Source: Leishmania infantum JPCM5 (lineage: Eukaryota > Euglenozoa > Kinetoplastea > Trypanosomatida > Trypanosomatidae). Taken from it: a DNA stretch of 64,000 nt. The stretch is from the NCBI RefSeq assembly GCF_000002875.2, contig NC_009416.2:1302001-1366000 (forward strand), given 5' to 3'. Shown here in pieces: positions 53,625 to 62,898 of the stretch. A model generated the notes under the pieces. That model saw only the letters and a program-made list of their open reading frames with translations, made no database searches and was not told the DNA's origin. Made by a program: the position numbers and the translations under genes. The number at the start of each line of letters is the position of its first letter. Within the stretch, counting starts at the first letter, position 1.

Positions 53625-56282
53625 ATGAGCGCCGCGTACGGCAATGCAGGCACTAGCGGGACGTTCGACACCCCGTCTGCTACCCTCCGCAGGCGGGAGG
53701 CGGACGCAGCGACGGCTGCCTGGTTCCACGAGCTTGTAAAGGAGGTGGAGGAGGCCGGGGACGCCGAGGTGAATCGCGCTCGAGCGCCTCTGTTTGAGAA
53801 GGCGCACCGCCCGCACGTGTTTACAGCAGAGGAGCGGCGACGCATGGATTGGTATGAGAGCATCGATTACGCCGAGGGTCAGTCCCTCGTTCACCGCGTC
53901 AGCACCACTCGCCAAAGCAGCACGGACGCGAAGGGGTGGCTGCGCCTGCTGATGTTCGTCTTGATCGGCCTCGCCGTTGGTGGCTGGTCCCTCTTGGTGT
54001 TTCAGACGCTTGACTACCTTGCGGAGGTGAAGCTGGATGCGGTGCAGGGGGTGGTGCGCAGCCGCAACAGCACTTACCCGCCTTTCAATGCGTCCAGAAT
54101 CTGCATGTCGGCGCTGTGCAACTCTGGACATGAGGACGGCGGCGACGACGGAAAGGCTGCGGTAGTGCTACGCGCACTATCGTGGTCAGCTCTGCTGCAC
54201 GGGGGCGTACTGTACACGATGTGGGGCGTGCTGATGGCGCTTCTGTCGTCTCTCTGCTGCCTCGTCATGCCGAGCGCCGCTGGCAGCGGTATCCCGGATG
54301 TGATGGCGTACCTCAATGGCGTCATGTTCCCGCGCATCTTCAACATTCGCAACCTGGTGGTCAAGACGCTCTCCTGCATCCTCGCGGTGAGCGCCGGTTT
54401 GCCGGTGGGGACGGAGGGGCCTATGATCCACATGGGCTCGCTCATTGGAGCCGGGCTCCCCACCGGCCGCAGTCGCTCTTTGGGGTGCAGCGCCACCTCC
54501 GTCTTTGATCTCTTTCGCAATCCGCGCGACCAGCGTGACTTCATCTCCGCCGGCGCCGCCTGTGGCTTGACGAGCGCCTTTTCTAGCCCGCTGGGGGGGA
54601 TGCTGTTCGTCTTGGAGGAGATGGCGACTCATTTCTCTGTGCGTCTCGCGTGGCTCGTCTTTCTATCCTGTCTCTCGTGCATGTGGATCATCCAGACATG
54701 CAATTCCTTTCTATCTGGCTGGCATCTCGTCGACCGGTCCGCCATGGCGCTCGGTGATCTGCGCGAGGCGTCCATCGCGATGTTCTACATCGACACCGTG
54801 CCAGAGAACACGGTCTCCTTGTACACGTACACGTTCATCCCTACCGTGATGGTGGCGGTGTTGTCTGGCCTCTTGGCAGTGGCTTACACGGTCAGCAGCA
54901 TCCGCTTCTCCCGCTGGCGCTCGCGCTGCCTCTTCCCCACGACGCTGTACCGTGTGCTGGAGCCGTGCGTGTTCGCATCTCTTTTCTCCACGGCCTGCTA
55001 CGTGTTGCCCCTTTTCACACCGTGCGTGCCGACCCCACCGCATGTGCGAGAGAAGAAAGAGGCCCTAAACGTGGAGCTCTTCACCGCATTCTGTGCACAG
55101 CCCGAAACAACCCATCACCCGCTCGCCACCCTCACCATGACCAGTCCTTACAACCTGCTGCGCCTCTTGTTCTCGCGCCGCTCGGCGGGGCTCTTCCCGG
55201 CATGGTCACTCCTCCTGCACCTCGCGATTTACGTGGTCGGTTCCAGCTACGCTGGTGGCATGTTCATCTCCTGCGGCACCGTCATACCGTCGCTGCTCAT
55301 CGGCGCGGTCGAGGGGCGCCTCATCGGCGTTCTTTTTCAGCGCCCGGTGTGGGCGGATGAGGGCGTGGTCGCCCTTATCGGGGCCGCCGCATACTTTGCC
55401 GGCATCTCCCGCCTCACCTTCGCTCTTGTCGTCGTCATGATGGAGTTGACGGCGGATGTGTCACACATCACGTGTCTCATGCTCGGCATCCTGGTCGCCA
55501 AGAGCATCGCGGACAAGTGCTGCCATTCCTTTTACCACGCCTCGCTGGAGGTGAAGGCGGTCCCCTTCCTCGAGGCACAGACGAGCATGCACCTACTCGA
55601 CACATACACGGCCCGCGACATCATGACAAGCCCGGTCACAGTGCTGGAGACGATGGACACCGTTCTGCACGTGGTCGAGGCGCTGACCATGACACGACAC
55701 AACGCCTTCCCTGTCGTGCGAGTGGGTAAGGCGGACCAAGCCTACGAGGGCATGATCACGCGCGCGCAGCTTCAGCTGCTGCTCTGGGTCGTGTACCTGC
55801 GCGAGGTGGGTGATGCCTCAGAGGTACTCGTCGACGAGGAAGGTGATGACGATGGCGCGGCAAACGTCGGCGACGGCGCGGCGGATGCGCGGAGCGGGAT
55901 GGCGTCGAAGCAGGTCGACGCCGAGGGCTTCCTTCAATCCCATGTCACGGCAGCGGAGCTGAAGCGCGTGCACGAGTTTCTTTTCTGGAACCGCCTGCCG
56001 AGCGTCCCCATGATGGAGCACCTGCCACTGTCTGCCATTCGCTCATACATCGACCTTCGCCCGTACGTGGACAACAGCGCGCCGTACGTGCAGCAAGGCG
56101 TGTGCGTCTCGAGGGCGTACTACACCTTTCGCCATCTGGGGCTGCGCCACCTGCCGGTGCTTGATCGGACACAGCGGGTCGTCGGGATCCTGACCAGGGT
56201 CAGCTTCGTGGGCGATCGACTCATGGAGAAGGTCGGCACGCAACCCGATGAGGGCTTCGTCGACACCGATTGGAGAGGGTGA
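53625..56282 (+). CDS. CLC-family chloride channel or Cl-/H+ antiporter
   Basis: The 885-aa protein has the three anion-pathway signatures of CLC proteins. GSGIPD (223-228) corresponds to GSGIPE and keeps the selectivity Ser. GTEGPMIH (262-269) supplies the gating Glu264. SCGTVIPSLLIGAVEGRL corresponds to GxFxP...GAxxGR, but with Val where Phe is usual. About a dozen hydrophobic segments lie between residues 105 and 640. Two CBS domains form the cytosolic C-terminus: one at about 660-740 (DIMTSPVTVLETMDTV) and one at about 820-880 (HLGLRHLPVLDRTQRVVGILTR). The first 100 residues are soluble. LNGVMFP and GSLIGAGLP resemble the intracellular CLC-6/7 branch, so an acidic organelle such as the lysosome or acidocalcisome is plausible. 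The start is the first ATG of the frame. Transport mode cannot be decided here. Confidence 0.95.
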   Translation: MSAAYGNAGTSGTFDTPSATLRRREADAATAAWFHELVKEVEEAGDAEVNRARAPLFEKAHRPHVFTAEERRRMDWYESIDYAEGQSLVHRVSTTRQSSTDAKGWLRLLMFVLIGLAVGGWSLLVFQTLDYLAEVKLDAVQGVVRSRNSTYPPFNASRICMSALCNSGHEDGGDDGKAAVVLRALSWSALLHGGVLYTMWGVLMALLSSLCCLVMPSAAGSGIPDVMAYLNGVMFPRIFNIRNLVVKTLSCILAVSAGLPVGTEGPMIHMGSLIGAGLPTGRSRSLGCSATSVFDLFRNPRDQRDFISAGAACGLTSAFSSPLGGMLFVLEEMATHFSVRLAWLVFLSCLSCMWIIQTCNSFLSGWHLVDRSAMALGDLREASIAMFYIDTVPENTVSLYTYTFIPTVMVAVLSGLLAVAYTVSSIRFSRWRSRCLFPTTLYRVLEPCVFASLFSTACYVLPLFTPCVPTPPHVREKKEALNVELFTAFCAQPETTHHPLATLTMTSPYNLLRLLFSRRSAGLFPAWSLLLHLAIYVVGSSYAGGMFISCGTVIPSLLIGAVEGRLIGVLFQRPVWADEGVVALIGAAAYFAGISRLTFALVVVMMELTADVSHITCLMLGILVAKSIADKCCHSFYHASLEVKAVPFLEAQTSMHLLDTYTARDIMTSPVTVLETMDTVLHVVEALTMTRHNAFPVVRVGKADQAYEGMITRAQLQLLLWVVYLREVGDASEVLVDEEGDDDGAANVGDGAADARSGMASKQVDAEGFLQSHVTAAELKRVHEFLFWNRLPSVPMMEHLPLSAIRSYIDLRPYVDNSAPYVQQGVCVSRAYYTFRHLGLRHLPVLDRTQRVVGILTRVSFVGDRLMEKVGTQPDEGFVDTDWRG

Positions 56283-57062
56283 TAAAAGGCAACAAATAGA
56301 CCGGGCAGCAGCCGCAACAGCAGCGCCGCGGTCTCCTCAAGTGTCGCTGTAGCTGTTTCTCTGCGCCTACGGTCTCCTGCGCTGCTCTCGAGAGGACAAG
56401 GAGAATACCTTACCGGCGTCATTCCTCTTGCGTGTGTGCGTGTATGCTTCTGCTGCCTCTTGCATGCACTACAATCTGTTCCCCCATGAATGCGGTGCAA
56501 CACCGCCAAAGCCTGCACGCGCTGGGAACTTAAGCGCACGGTGCGTGCGCTGACAAATTCCAACCCGGAACACTGAGAGAAGAGGCCCAGAGAATAAAAG
56601 AGAGGGTTGGCTTTTGAAAGCAGCAGAGCAAGCGAATCCCACCCTCTCTCCTCTCTCGCATTCTCCATGTTAGACTTTATATGGGTGCCGCTCACGGCGC
56701 CGCGTCCTCTTCTCCTCGTCATCACTGCGTGAGTTGGTGTGCGCGGGTGTGGTGTGGGCCTACGCGGCGAGCTCGCCGCTGCGCCTTCGTATGCCCGCCT
56801 CTCACTTCTGACGTGCGCGGCGCTTCTTCCGCCCCTCCTTCATTTCCCTCTCCGTCACTGCTGACCGGATCGCCCTCCCGTCTCCTTCGTTGGCCTTGCC
56901 TTGTGTGGCGGTGAATTTGTGCACAGAGCCAACGTGCACGCAAACACACGAGGACGCCGACTTCATTCACAGACGCTATGAACGAGTAGGACACGCACTC
57001 ACATCGCTATCTACCCCCTCCTCTGTTTTTTTTTTTGTTCTGCTCTTCCCAGCTTCGCAGTG
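56283..57062. other. Intergenic region, no gene seen
   Basis: Mixed composition followed by the T-rich tract before the pseudouridine synthase. No recognisable ORF or RNA gene. Confidence 0.65.
57010..57052 (+). promoter_or_regulatory. Spliced-leader acceptor for the Pus7 homologue
   Basis: A 40-base C/T tract with a run of about 14 T ends in CCCAG, with the AG at 57051-57052. The ATG is at 57063, so the encoded leader would be only 10 bases. Confidence 0.6.
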
Positions 57063-59879
57063 ATGCTACGTGCATGTGGTATCACGGCATTCCTGACACC
57101 CTTGCCTCCCCTCGCATCCCCGTCCACACCTTCCGCGGGTGGTCCTCGACTGAGTGCTGCGGCGACAGACCGCGTCTCGACACCAGTGCGGTGTGCCACC
57201 GGTGACCTCAAGAACGTACCAGAGGACTTTGTGGTGGTGGAGGTGGACCCGACAGGGCAGCGCACCGATGCCGACGACTACAACTTCCTGTCTGCGAGCA
57301 CATCAAACCCACCATCATCCGTTACGGCCGACCCGGTCGATGATGGAGCCGAAGCGGGCACCGTTTCCGGACCCGAGGCTGCGCTCGGGTTGCTGCCGCC
57401 CGTGTTGCCTCCGCAAGTCAAAAGTCCGGGTGCATGCTCTCGCTCTGTGCAAGCGCTGCGAAGCACACTGACTGCGCACACCCCAGAACTGCAGCGCTGC
57501 TTCGGGACTGTCGCGGAGGTGGCGACGCGTGTGTCATCTGCGTTCACCCAAGCGGCGCTCTCCCTGCTCCTTAGAGACATTCGGGCCGCTGCTCAGGGCA
57601 GCTCCACGGCGCCGCGTGAAGTGGAGTCGACTGCGTCTTGTGCAGCGGGGGCGAGTCTGCCGTGGTGGAGAGCGGCGGCGCACACGCTCGGCCATTTCGC
57701 GGACAAGCGGGAGCGGCAGCTGATGCACTTGATGGTGCGTTGGTGCTTTCCACACCTCCGCGCTTGCGCCGATGCACCGCCGTTGCCGCGTGCCGCCGAT
57801 GGCATCTCGTCAGGAGATGGCAACGCTTCTGTGATTTCATGCTCCTTGGACTTGCATTATGTGCTATTTTGCGCGACTCTTGGTTGTGAGGCGGCGCTGT
57901 GCATAGCAAGGTGGTCCGTGGAGGCACAGGCGGCGCGCCAGGAGCGGAGCTTGAGTGATGAGGACCGCGCAGAGCTGCGCGAGCTCTTGAACAGCGACGA
58001 CAGTGAAGCTTGGCCTGGTTTAAGAGCGCGCACGGGTGCTGCAGCGAAGGGGTTCTGCAGCACCTCTTTCGACTCGCTGACTGAAGCAATGCGGCGGCAG
58101 CCACCAGATGAGCCGGCAAGGAGGATCGCAGCGGAGTCGATGCCGCTGGTTTCCGAGAAGGATGTGCGGCGACAGGTGCACGAGCTCCTTCGCCGCTTCT
58201 ACCCGTTTGTGCATTGCCAAGTACGCGGGGGACACGCCACCCTACGCTTTCACACCCGCCCCGACGGCGGCAACGATACGCTAACGAGCGATGCAGCTGC
58301 ACGCTCAAGGCGCAACGCCGGCACTGGTGTCGGCGCTCGGCGCACCCGCGCAGAAATGGAGGGCCGATTAGTGGACGCGTCGCCCTTGTCGGCTGGATCG
58401 GTGTCCAACAGCGCTGCTCCGGCGTACGTACACATCGTTGTGAGAAAGCGCAACTTGGACACGGCGGAGATGCGCCAGCTGCTGGGCGAGTACTTCGGCG
58501 TGAAGGAAAGCTCCGTTTGCGTAGCAGGCATGAAGGATAAAAGGGCGGTCTCGGTGCAGCGGTGCTCTGTCCCTGTGGTCGCCACAGGCGGCGAAGCACA
58601 CAGTCGCGTGCGCGCGCTCTTGACGGACGCTGCGGCTGTCCAGCCTGTCACGCTGCGCTGGCCAGCAGACCCGCAGCAGAGCTACGCCGTGCTCCTTCGT
58701 GCGAGTGCCTCTAGTGTGCCAGTGCATCTCGGACAGCTTTCCGGAAACTGGTTCTCGCTGCGTGTTCGCGACGTGCGCTGGGCTGGCGCAGCAGATCGCA
58801 GGATGTGGCCGTCGCCGGCGACGGCGTGCGAGAACGCGCAGCAGCAGCAGGAGGAGGAGGAGGAGCTCCGAGCATTTCTCCAGTGCCGCTTCGCGCGGTG
58901 TGCAGAGGCGGGCTTCATCAACTACTTTGGCCAACAGCGCTTTAGTGAGACGGTTGGGCGCGTCGATGACCACACCGGCGTTCACCTCTTCGCCGCTCGA
59001 TGGGTAGCGGCAGTCCGCAGCCTGTATCGCGCGTGCCCCGACGTTTACAACGCATTCCCCGACAAGATGGAGGCGCGCTTCGTGTCCAGCAACTCGCGCG
59101 ACGCGCAGGTCATGACGCACGCCCTCCGGCAGACGTATCGCATGTACTTCTCCGACTGCCCGCTCAGCAGTGCCGACGTGCAGAACGAGAGCGAGGTGTG
59201 GACGCGCTTGTGCGAGAAGGCCATCACGGAGGGCGTACCATTCTACCTCAGGTCCCTGTGGGTGCACGCCGGACAGAGCGTTTTCTTCAACCTTGCCGCC
59301 TCCTACGTGGCCTCCAGGGGCTTGGCAAGACCCGAAATGACAGCGGCAGCACCCCATCCGGACGGCAGCGGCGACCCCCACGCCGCTTCTTCAGCGGCGT
59401 GCACGAGCAGCGGCAGCAGCACATCAGAGCAACCACTCGCGCCGCTCTCCTATGACGTTCTTGCAAGCGTGCAGCTGCCGCTCGGCGGCTACCACGTGGA
59501 TCGAGCTGCGCTGGGCAGCATCCATCTCAGCGACCCCGCGTCGGCCGGGCTGTGGGCGCAGTGGAAGGACGCCGCCATCCAGCACGCCTTGCGGGAGCTG
59601 CGCTGGACCTCGGCGCAAGGGTTTGAGCAGCGCCGCGTCGCTGGGGTGCCGGTGCCCGGCTCGTGGCGCGCAGTTGTTGCACGTCCCACTGATGCCTCCC
59701 TCGAGTGGGAAGCAGAGGCGAGGGCCGAGACGCAACGGCGCATCTGCAGCGGTGGTAGCGGCGATGCTAGCGCGGACGCAGTGTACCGTTCTACAATGCA
59801 GCTTTCCTTTGCGTTGCCCCCGTCGTGCTACGCCACCGTCTTTCTGCGAGAGGTGCTGGGGTGCGACAAGTGGTGGTGA
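57063..59879 (+). CDS. tRNA/mRNA pseudouridine synthase, TruD/Pus7 family
   Basis: The 938-aa protein carries the TruD signatures. PEDFVVVEVDPTG (about 52-64) is the N-terminal strand seen in the family. GMKDKRAVSVQ (489-499) contains the catalytic Asp492. GNWFSLRVRDV follows, and GFINYFGQQRFS (617-628) is the N-x-F-G-x-Q-R-F motif. VHAGQSVFFNLAASYV corresponds to the later core helix. The enzyme should isomerise uridine to pseudouridine in tRNA, snRNA or mRNA. It is longer than typical Pus7 because of a 450-residue N-terminal part with poorly conserved helical sequence and an Ala/Ser-rich linker near 760-790. A short Gln/Glu run (QQQQEEEEE) near residue 595 comes from a trinucleotide repeat. 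Location is unclear; the Arg-poor N-terminus (MLRACGITAFLTPLPP) might be mitochondrial. Confidence 0.94.
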   Translation: MLRACGITAFLTPLPPLASPSTPSAGGPRLSAAATDRVSTPVRCATGDLKNVPEDFVVVEVDPTGQRTDADDYNFLSASTSNPPSSVTADPVDDGAEAGTVSGPEAALGLLPPVLPPQVKSPGACSRSVQALRSTLTAHTPELQRCFGTVAEVATRVSSAFTQAALSLLLRDIRAAAQGSSTAPREVESTASCAAGASLPWWRAAAHTLGHFADKRERQLMHLMVRWCFPHLRACADAPPLPRAADGISSGDGNASVISCSLDLHYVLFCATLGCEAALCIARWSVEAQAARQERSLSDEDRAELRELLNSDDSEAWPGLRARTGAAAKGFCSTSFDSLTEAMRRQPPDEPARRIAAESMPLVSEKDVRRQVHELLRRFYPFVHCQVRGGHATLRFHTRPDGGNDTLTSDAAARSRRNAGTGVGARRTRAEMEGRLVDASPLSAGSVSNSAAPAYVHIVVRKRNLDTAEMRQLLGEYFGVKESSVCVAGMKDKRAVSVQRCSVPVVATGGEAHSRVRALLTDAAAVQPVTLRWPADPQQSYAVLLRASASSVPVHLGQLSGNWFSLRVRDVRWAGAADRRMWPSPATACENAQQQQEEEEELRAFLQCRFARCAEAGFINYFGQQRFSETVGRVDDHTGVHLFAARWVAAVRSLYRACPDVYNAFPDKMEARFVSSNSRDAQVMTHALRQTYRMYFSDCPLSSADVQNESEVWTRLCEKAITEGVPFYLRSLWVHAGQSVFFNLAASYVASRGLARPEMTAAAPHPDGSGDPHAASSAACTSSGSSTSEQPLAPLSYDVLASVQLPLGGYHVDRAALGSIHLSDPASAGLWAQWKDAAIQHALRELRWTSAQGFEQRRVAGVPVPGSWRAVVARPTDASLEWEAEARAETQRRICSGGSGDASADAVYRSTMQLSFALPPSCYATVFLREVLGCDKWW

Positions 59880-61134
59880 TTACCGTATTCCGGGCCCCCT
59901 ACCAATATCACAGGCAGACACGCATAAAAGCACACAGCGCAAGCATGTATACACGCGCACCAGCCTGCGAAGAGAGTAGGCACGGACCGCAACTACTACC
60001 CTATGGATGCCAATCCTTCGCCCACGCATTGGCAGGCGACATGGGCTAGGGAACGCGCGTGTGGATGCTCAGCTACGTGCGTCGATCTCACTCCTCTCCT
60101 CTCTTGAACCTTGCTCTCGTCGCCATTTTCTCCGCTGTCGCCCCAGGGCCTGCCGTCAGCGCTGCCGGTGGTGCTGGGGCAGATGGGCGGCTGAGCGGCG
60201 AATGAGGTGGGCGGTGGAGTGGGTGGGTGAGGGGGGGGTTCGGTGCCGCCAACATGCGACGACACTCTCCCCCTGCGGGGCTTTGCACGGCGTTCCACTG
60301 TCTTTCACCTGATCCGCGTTTCTCGTCTCTCTCTCTCGCCGATGCCTTTCTCTCTACCCACTCGCGCACACATGCGCACATGCACGTGCATGCAGATCAA
60401 AGCCTTCCCGGTGCCGCACAGAGGACTGGGCCGGCGTGTCCAGTTCATCCCCCGTTGTGTCTGTTTTTTTTTTCTTTTTCGTCTTGTGTAGTTGCACACG
60501 GCAAATTGTCCGTTCCCAGCCTTCCGTCCTCATCCAACACGCAACAACAAAAAGCGTTGACGAGGCACTGCTGGTCTCGCGTGCGTTCCCCTTCTTGTTT
60601 GAGCTGTGAGAGCGAGTCGCCCGCCCCGCCGACGTCGCGGCGGCGAACCTGCCGTTTCTGCCGCTTCTCTCGCCCTCTCTCTCTTTGCTTGCGGGGAGGA
60701 GAAGAGGTGAGGGGTCTGCTCGCGGGGGCGCGCGCCGCTGCGCTGAACCGCGTCTGGAGGACGAGGCCTCTTTTTTTTTTGCAGGACTCCATCATACGCG
60801 CCAACCCGCTCGTGCGCGTGCCGAAGGCGCCCTCGCTCATCTTGCCTGCGCCTGGCTCGGTGTCTTTGAGGCGTGCGCCTCCGTCCGACGTGCATCCCTC
60901 GGCGTGCGCCTTCTCTTCCCTTGACGCACATACGTGGCGGCGCAGGTGTGATCCGAGAGAAGGGTGGGGAGAGGGCGAAAAAGTCATTCGCTCCGCACGC
61001 TCCTCCTCTTCCACGAGAGCATCGAGCACCACCTCACGCGTACCTTTGTGGTGTCACACGCTTCCCAACCCCTCTCCTTCTCTTTCTCTTGTTACCCTCC
61101 CGACGCACACCGCAAGGCAGCAGAGGCTTGAAGG
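59880..61134. other. Intergenic region and long ATG-free leader of the MYND gene
   Basis: T runs at about 60465-60474 and 60771-60780. The second is followed at once by GCAG (AG 60783-60784), a good acceptor. From there to 61135 no ATG occurs in any frame, about 350 bases. A nearer acceptor is the AG at 61115-61116 after a dense C/T tract. No separate gene seen. Confidence 0.6.
61068..61116 (+). promoter_or_regulatory. Candidate spliced-leader acceptor for the MYND gene
   Basis: A C/T-rich tract at about 61068-61100 is followed by the first AG at 61115-61116, giving an 18-base leader. The alternative at 60783-60784 would give 350 bases. Confidence 0.45.
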
Positions 61135-62898
61135 ATGGACGTCGGACGCGAGGGCCACTCGGGCCTGTACACCATGCACTTCTCCACGGTGTTCCCGGCG
61201 GAGAAGTCATCACAGGAGAAGACGAACAGCACGGCGACAAACTCGTCCTCCTCGTCTCCGCTACCAGCACCGGCGTCCTCGGATGGCGGCAAGTCCAGCG
61301 CGAGCGGCAGTCCGTGCTGCTCTCTCTCTCAGTTCAGCCAGTGGCACATGCTGATCCGCGTGGACGTGGAAAACGAAATGTTCTTTGTGAAAGGCGACGC
61401 CAAGGTGTTCTCGCCGACACCGTCGCTGACCAGCGGGATGGCGCGCGGCATTAACCGCGACGGCACACCCGCGCAGAGCTCGACATCGCCAGACGGCATC
61501 CCGATTGTACCGGTGCATCAGAAGGATCGGCGGTGCAGTGTTGCCATCGGGAGCTACTACCGTCAAGTCGAGGGCCTCGAGGCTGCGGGTACAATGCCTT
61601 CTTCATCTATGCTCGGCTTGGAAGTGCGGATGCCGCGACTCGAGGCGGCCGTGTTGGGGCTCGCGGAGCCGGAGATACTGACGGATGTTGTGCTGAACTG
61701 CTCAGGACACAAGTCGTGCGGGTGGTACATGGGTGCAGTAACGGTGACGGCGGAAGGCAAGGCGGTGGAGACGCCGCAGACGATTCGGTTTCTCCTGAAA
61801 CCGTTCTATGGCCACCGATGCGCGCAATGCCTCGACCCCGTCTACGCCATCGGTTACACGTGCGAGCACTGCCAGGTGCCGCACTACTGCTCCCGGGATT
61901 GCATGAATGCGCACATGAAGCGGCACCATAAGCTCTTGTGCCCGCTGCTGTATGACAAGTATCGCTGCCAGTCTGGTGAGGTGGTGACGGAGGTGCCGGA
62001 CGGGTCGGCGCTCGTGGCGTGGTGGCGCTGCCTCGAACACGGCACCTTCAGCGTGCTGGTGGACCCCAACAACTCCCTGGGCTACGCGATTGAGCTGACG
62101 CTGAACGTGCTCAAATCGGCGCGGCAGGAAGGCCTGCAGTATCGCCTGGTGTCCTCCACGACCCTGACGTCGTCGCCGCCGCACGAGGAGGTGGCGCGAT
62201 TTGCCTGTGTGCTGCTGCGCGAGGTGAACCGCAGCGCCATCTTGGAGGGCTGCGCGCCGCTCGCGGCGGCTTGCCTCGACTACCTCTACGTCTTCAGTCC
62301 AACCGCCGACTTCGCCATCCAGGCGCATATACTCTTCTTCACCACTTTCCACTGCGAGGACCTCGACGTGCCGATCGACACCTTCGAGGAGTATGTCTCC
62401 TACGCTCGTCCCCTGCACGCACTGGCGTCGCTGCAGATCAACTACGCTCTCAAGAGCACGATCCCGGCAGAGTTCTGGCGCCGTGTAAAGGTCGCCAAGG
62501 ATTCGATCGCCTCGTTGCTGGCGGTAACCAACGTCGTGCCCAGCGGCGGGGTGGAGGGGCTGAAGGAGATCATTACGGCGCAACAGCGCGACGCGCTCAT
62601 GATGCTGTCGCGCATATTTGTGATGATGGCAGCGCGCTCCCCGGAGAGCGAGTGCCAGCGCTGGCTGGAGCAGGCAGAGCGCTGCCTGAGCCAGTGCCAG
62701 GATGGGCTGGCGGTGTCCAACTCCTTCGAGGTGGATGCCATGATATGCTTCCGCCGCGCCGCCCTCTTACTCCTATTTAAAACTGATGCGAAGACGGAGG
62801 AGGCCAAGACCCAGAGGAAGAGGGGCGAGTCGTTCCTGAAGCTGGGCCAGAAGCCTGTGGCTGATACAGCGAGCATGCAGCAGCAGAATGGCGTGTAG
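61135..62898 (+). CDS. MYND zinc-finger protein, 587 aa
   Basis: A clear MYND finger lies at about 229-269: C229, C232, then the pairs in CEHC and YCSRDCMNAHMKRHHKLLC, giving the C4-C2HC zinc pattern. MYND fingers bind Pro-rich peptides and act as adaptors. The N-terminal 220 residues look like a beta-rich folded domain with a low-complexity Ser insertion (about 27-60). The C-terminal 300 residues are helical with leucine-rich segments (for example 355-420 and 480-560), possibly TPR-like. A SET domain is not visible, so it is not an evident SMYD methyltransferase. The start is the first ATG after a 350-base ATG-free stretch. Partners and function are unknown. Confidence 0.9.
   Translation: MDVGREGHSGLYTMHFSTVFPAEKSSQEKTNSTATNSSSSSPLPAPASSDGGKSSASGSPCCSLSQFSQWHMLIRVDVENEMFFVKGDAKVFSPTPSLTSGMARGINRDGTPAQSSTSPDGIPIVPVHQKDRRCSVAIGSYYRQVEGLEAAGTMPSSSMLGLEVRMPRLEAAVLGLAEPEILTDVVLNCSGHKSCGWYMGAVTVTAEGKAVETPQTIRFLLKPFYGHRCAQCLDPVYAIGYTCEHCQVPHYCSRDCMNAHMKRHHKLLCPLLYDKYRCQSGEVVTEVPDGSALVAWWRCLEHGTFSVLVDPNNSLGYAIELTLNVLKSARQEGLQYRLVSSTTLTSSPPHEEVARFACVLLREVNRSAILEGCAPLAAACLDYLYVFSPTADFAIQAHILFFTTFHCEDLDVPIDTFEEYVSYARPLHALASLQINYALKSTIPAEFWRRVKVAKDSIASLLAVTNVVPSGGVEGLKEIITAQQRDALMMLSRIFVMMAARSPESECQRWLEQAERCLSQCQDGLAVSNSFEVDAMICFRRAALLLLFKTDAKTEEAKTQRKRGESFLKLGQKPVADTASMQQQNGV

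Noticed and set aside
60227..61354. 375-codon + strand ORF overlapping the start of the MYND gene in another frame
   Set aside because: Arg/Ser/Pro-rich low-complexity product, overlaps a well-supported gene and has no ATG-based start near an acceptor.
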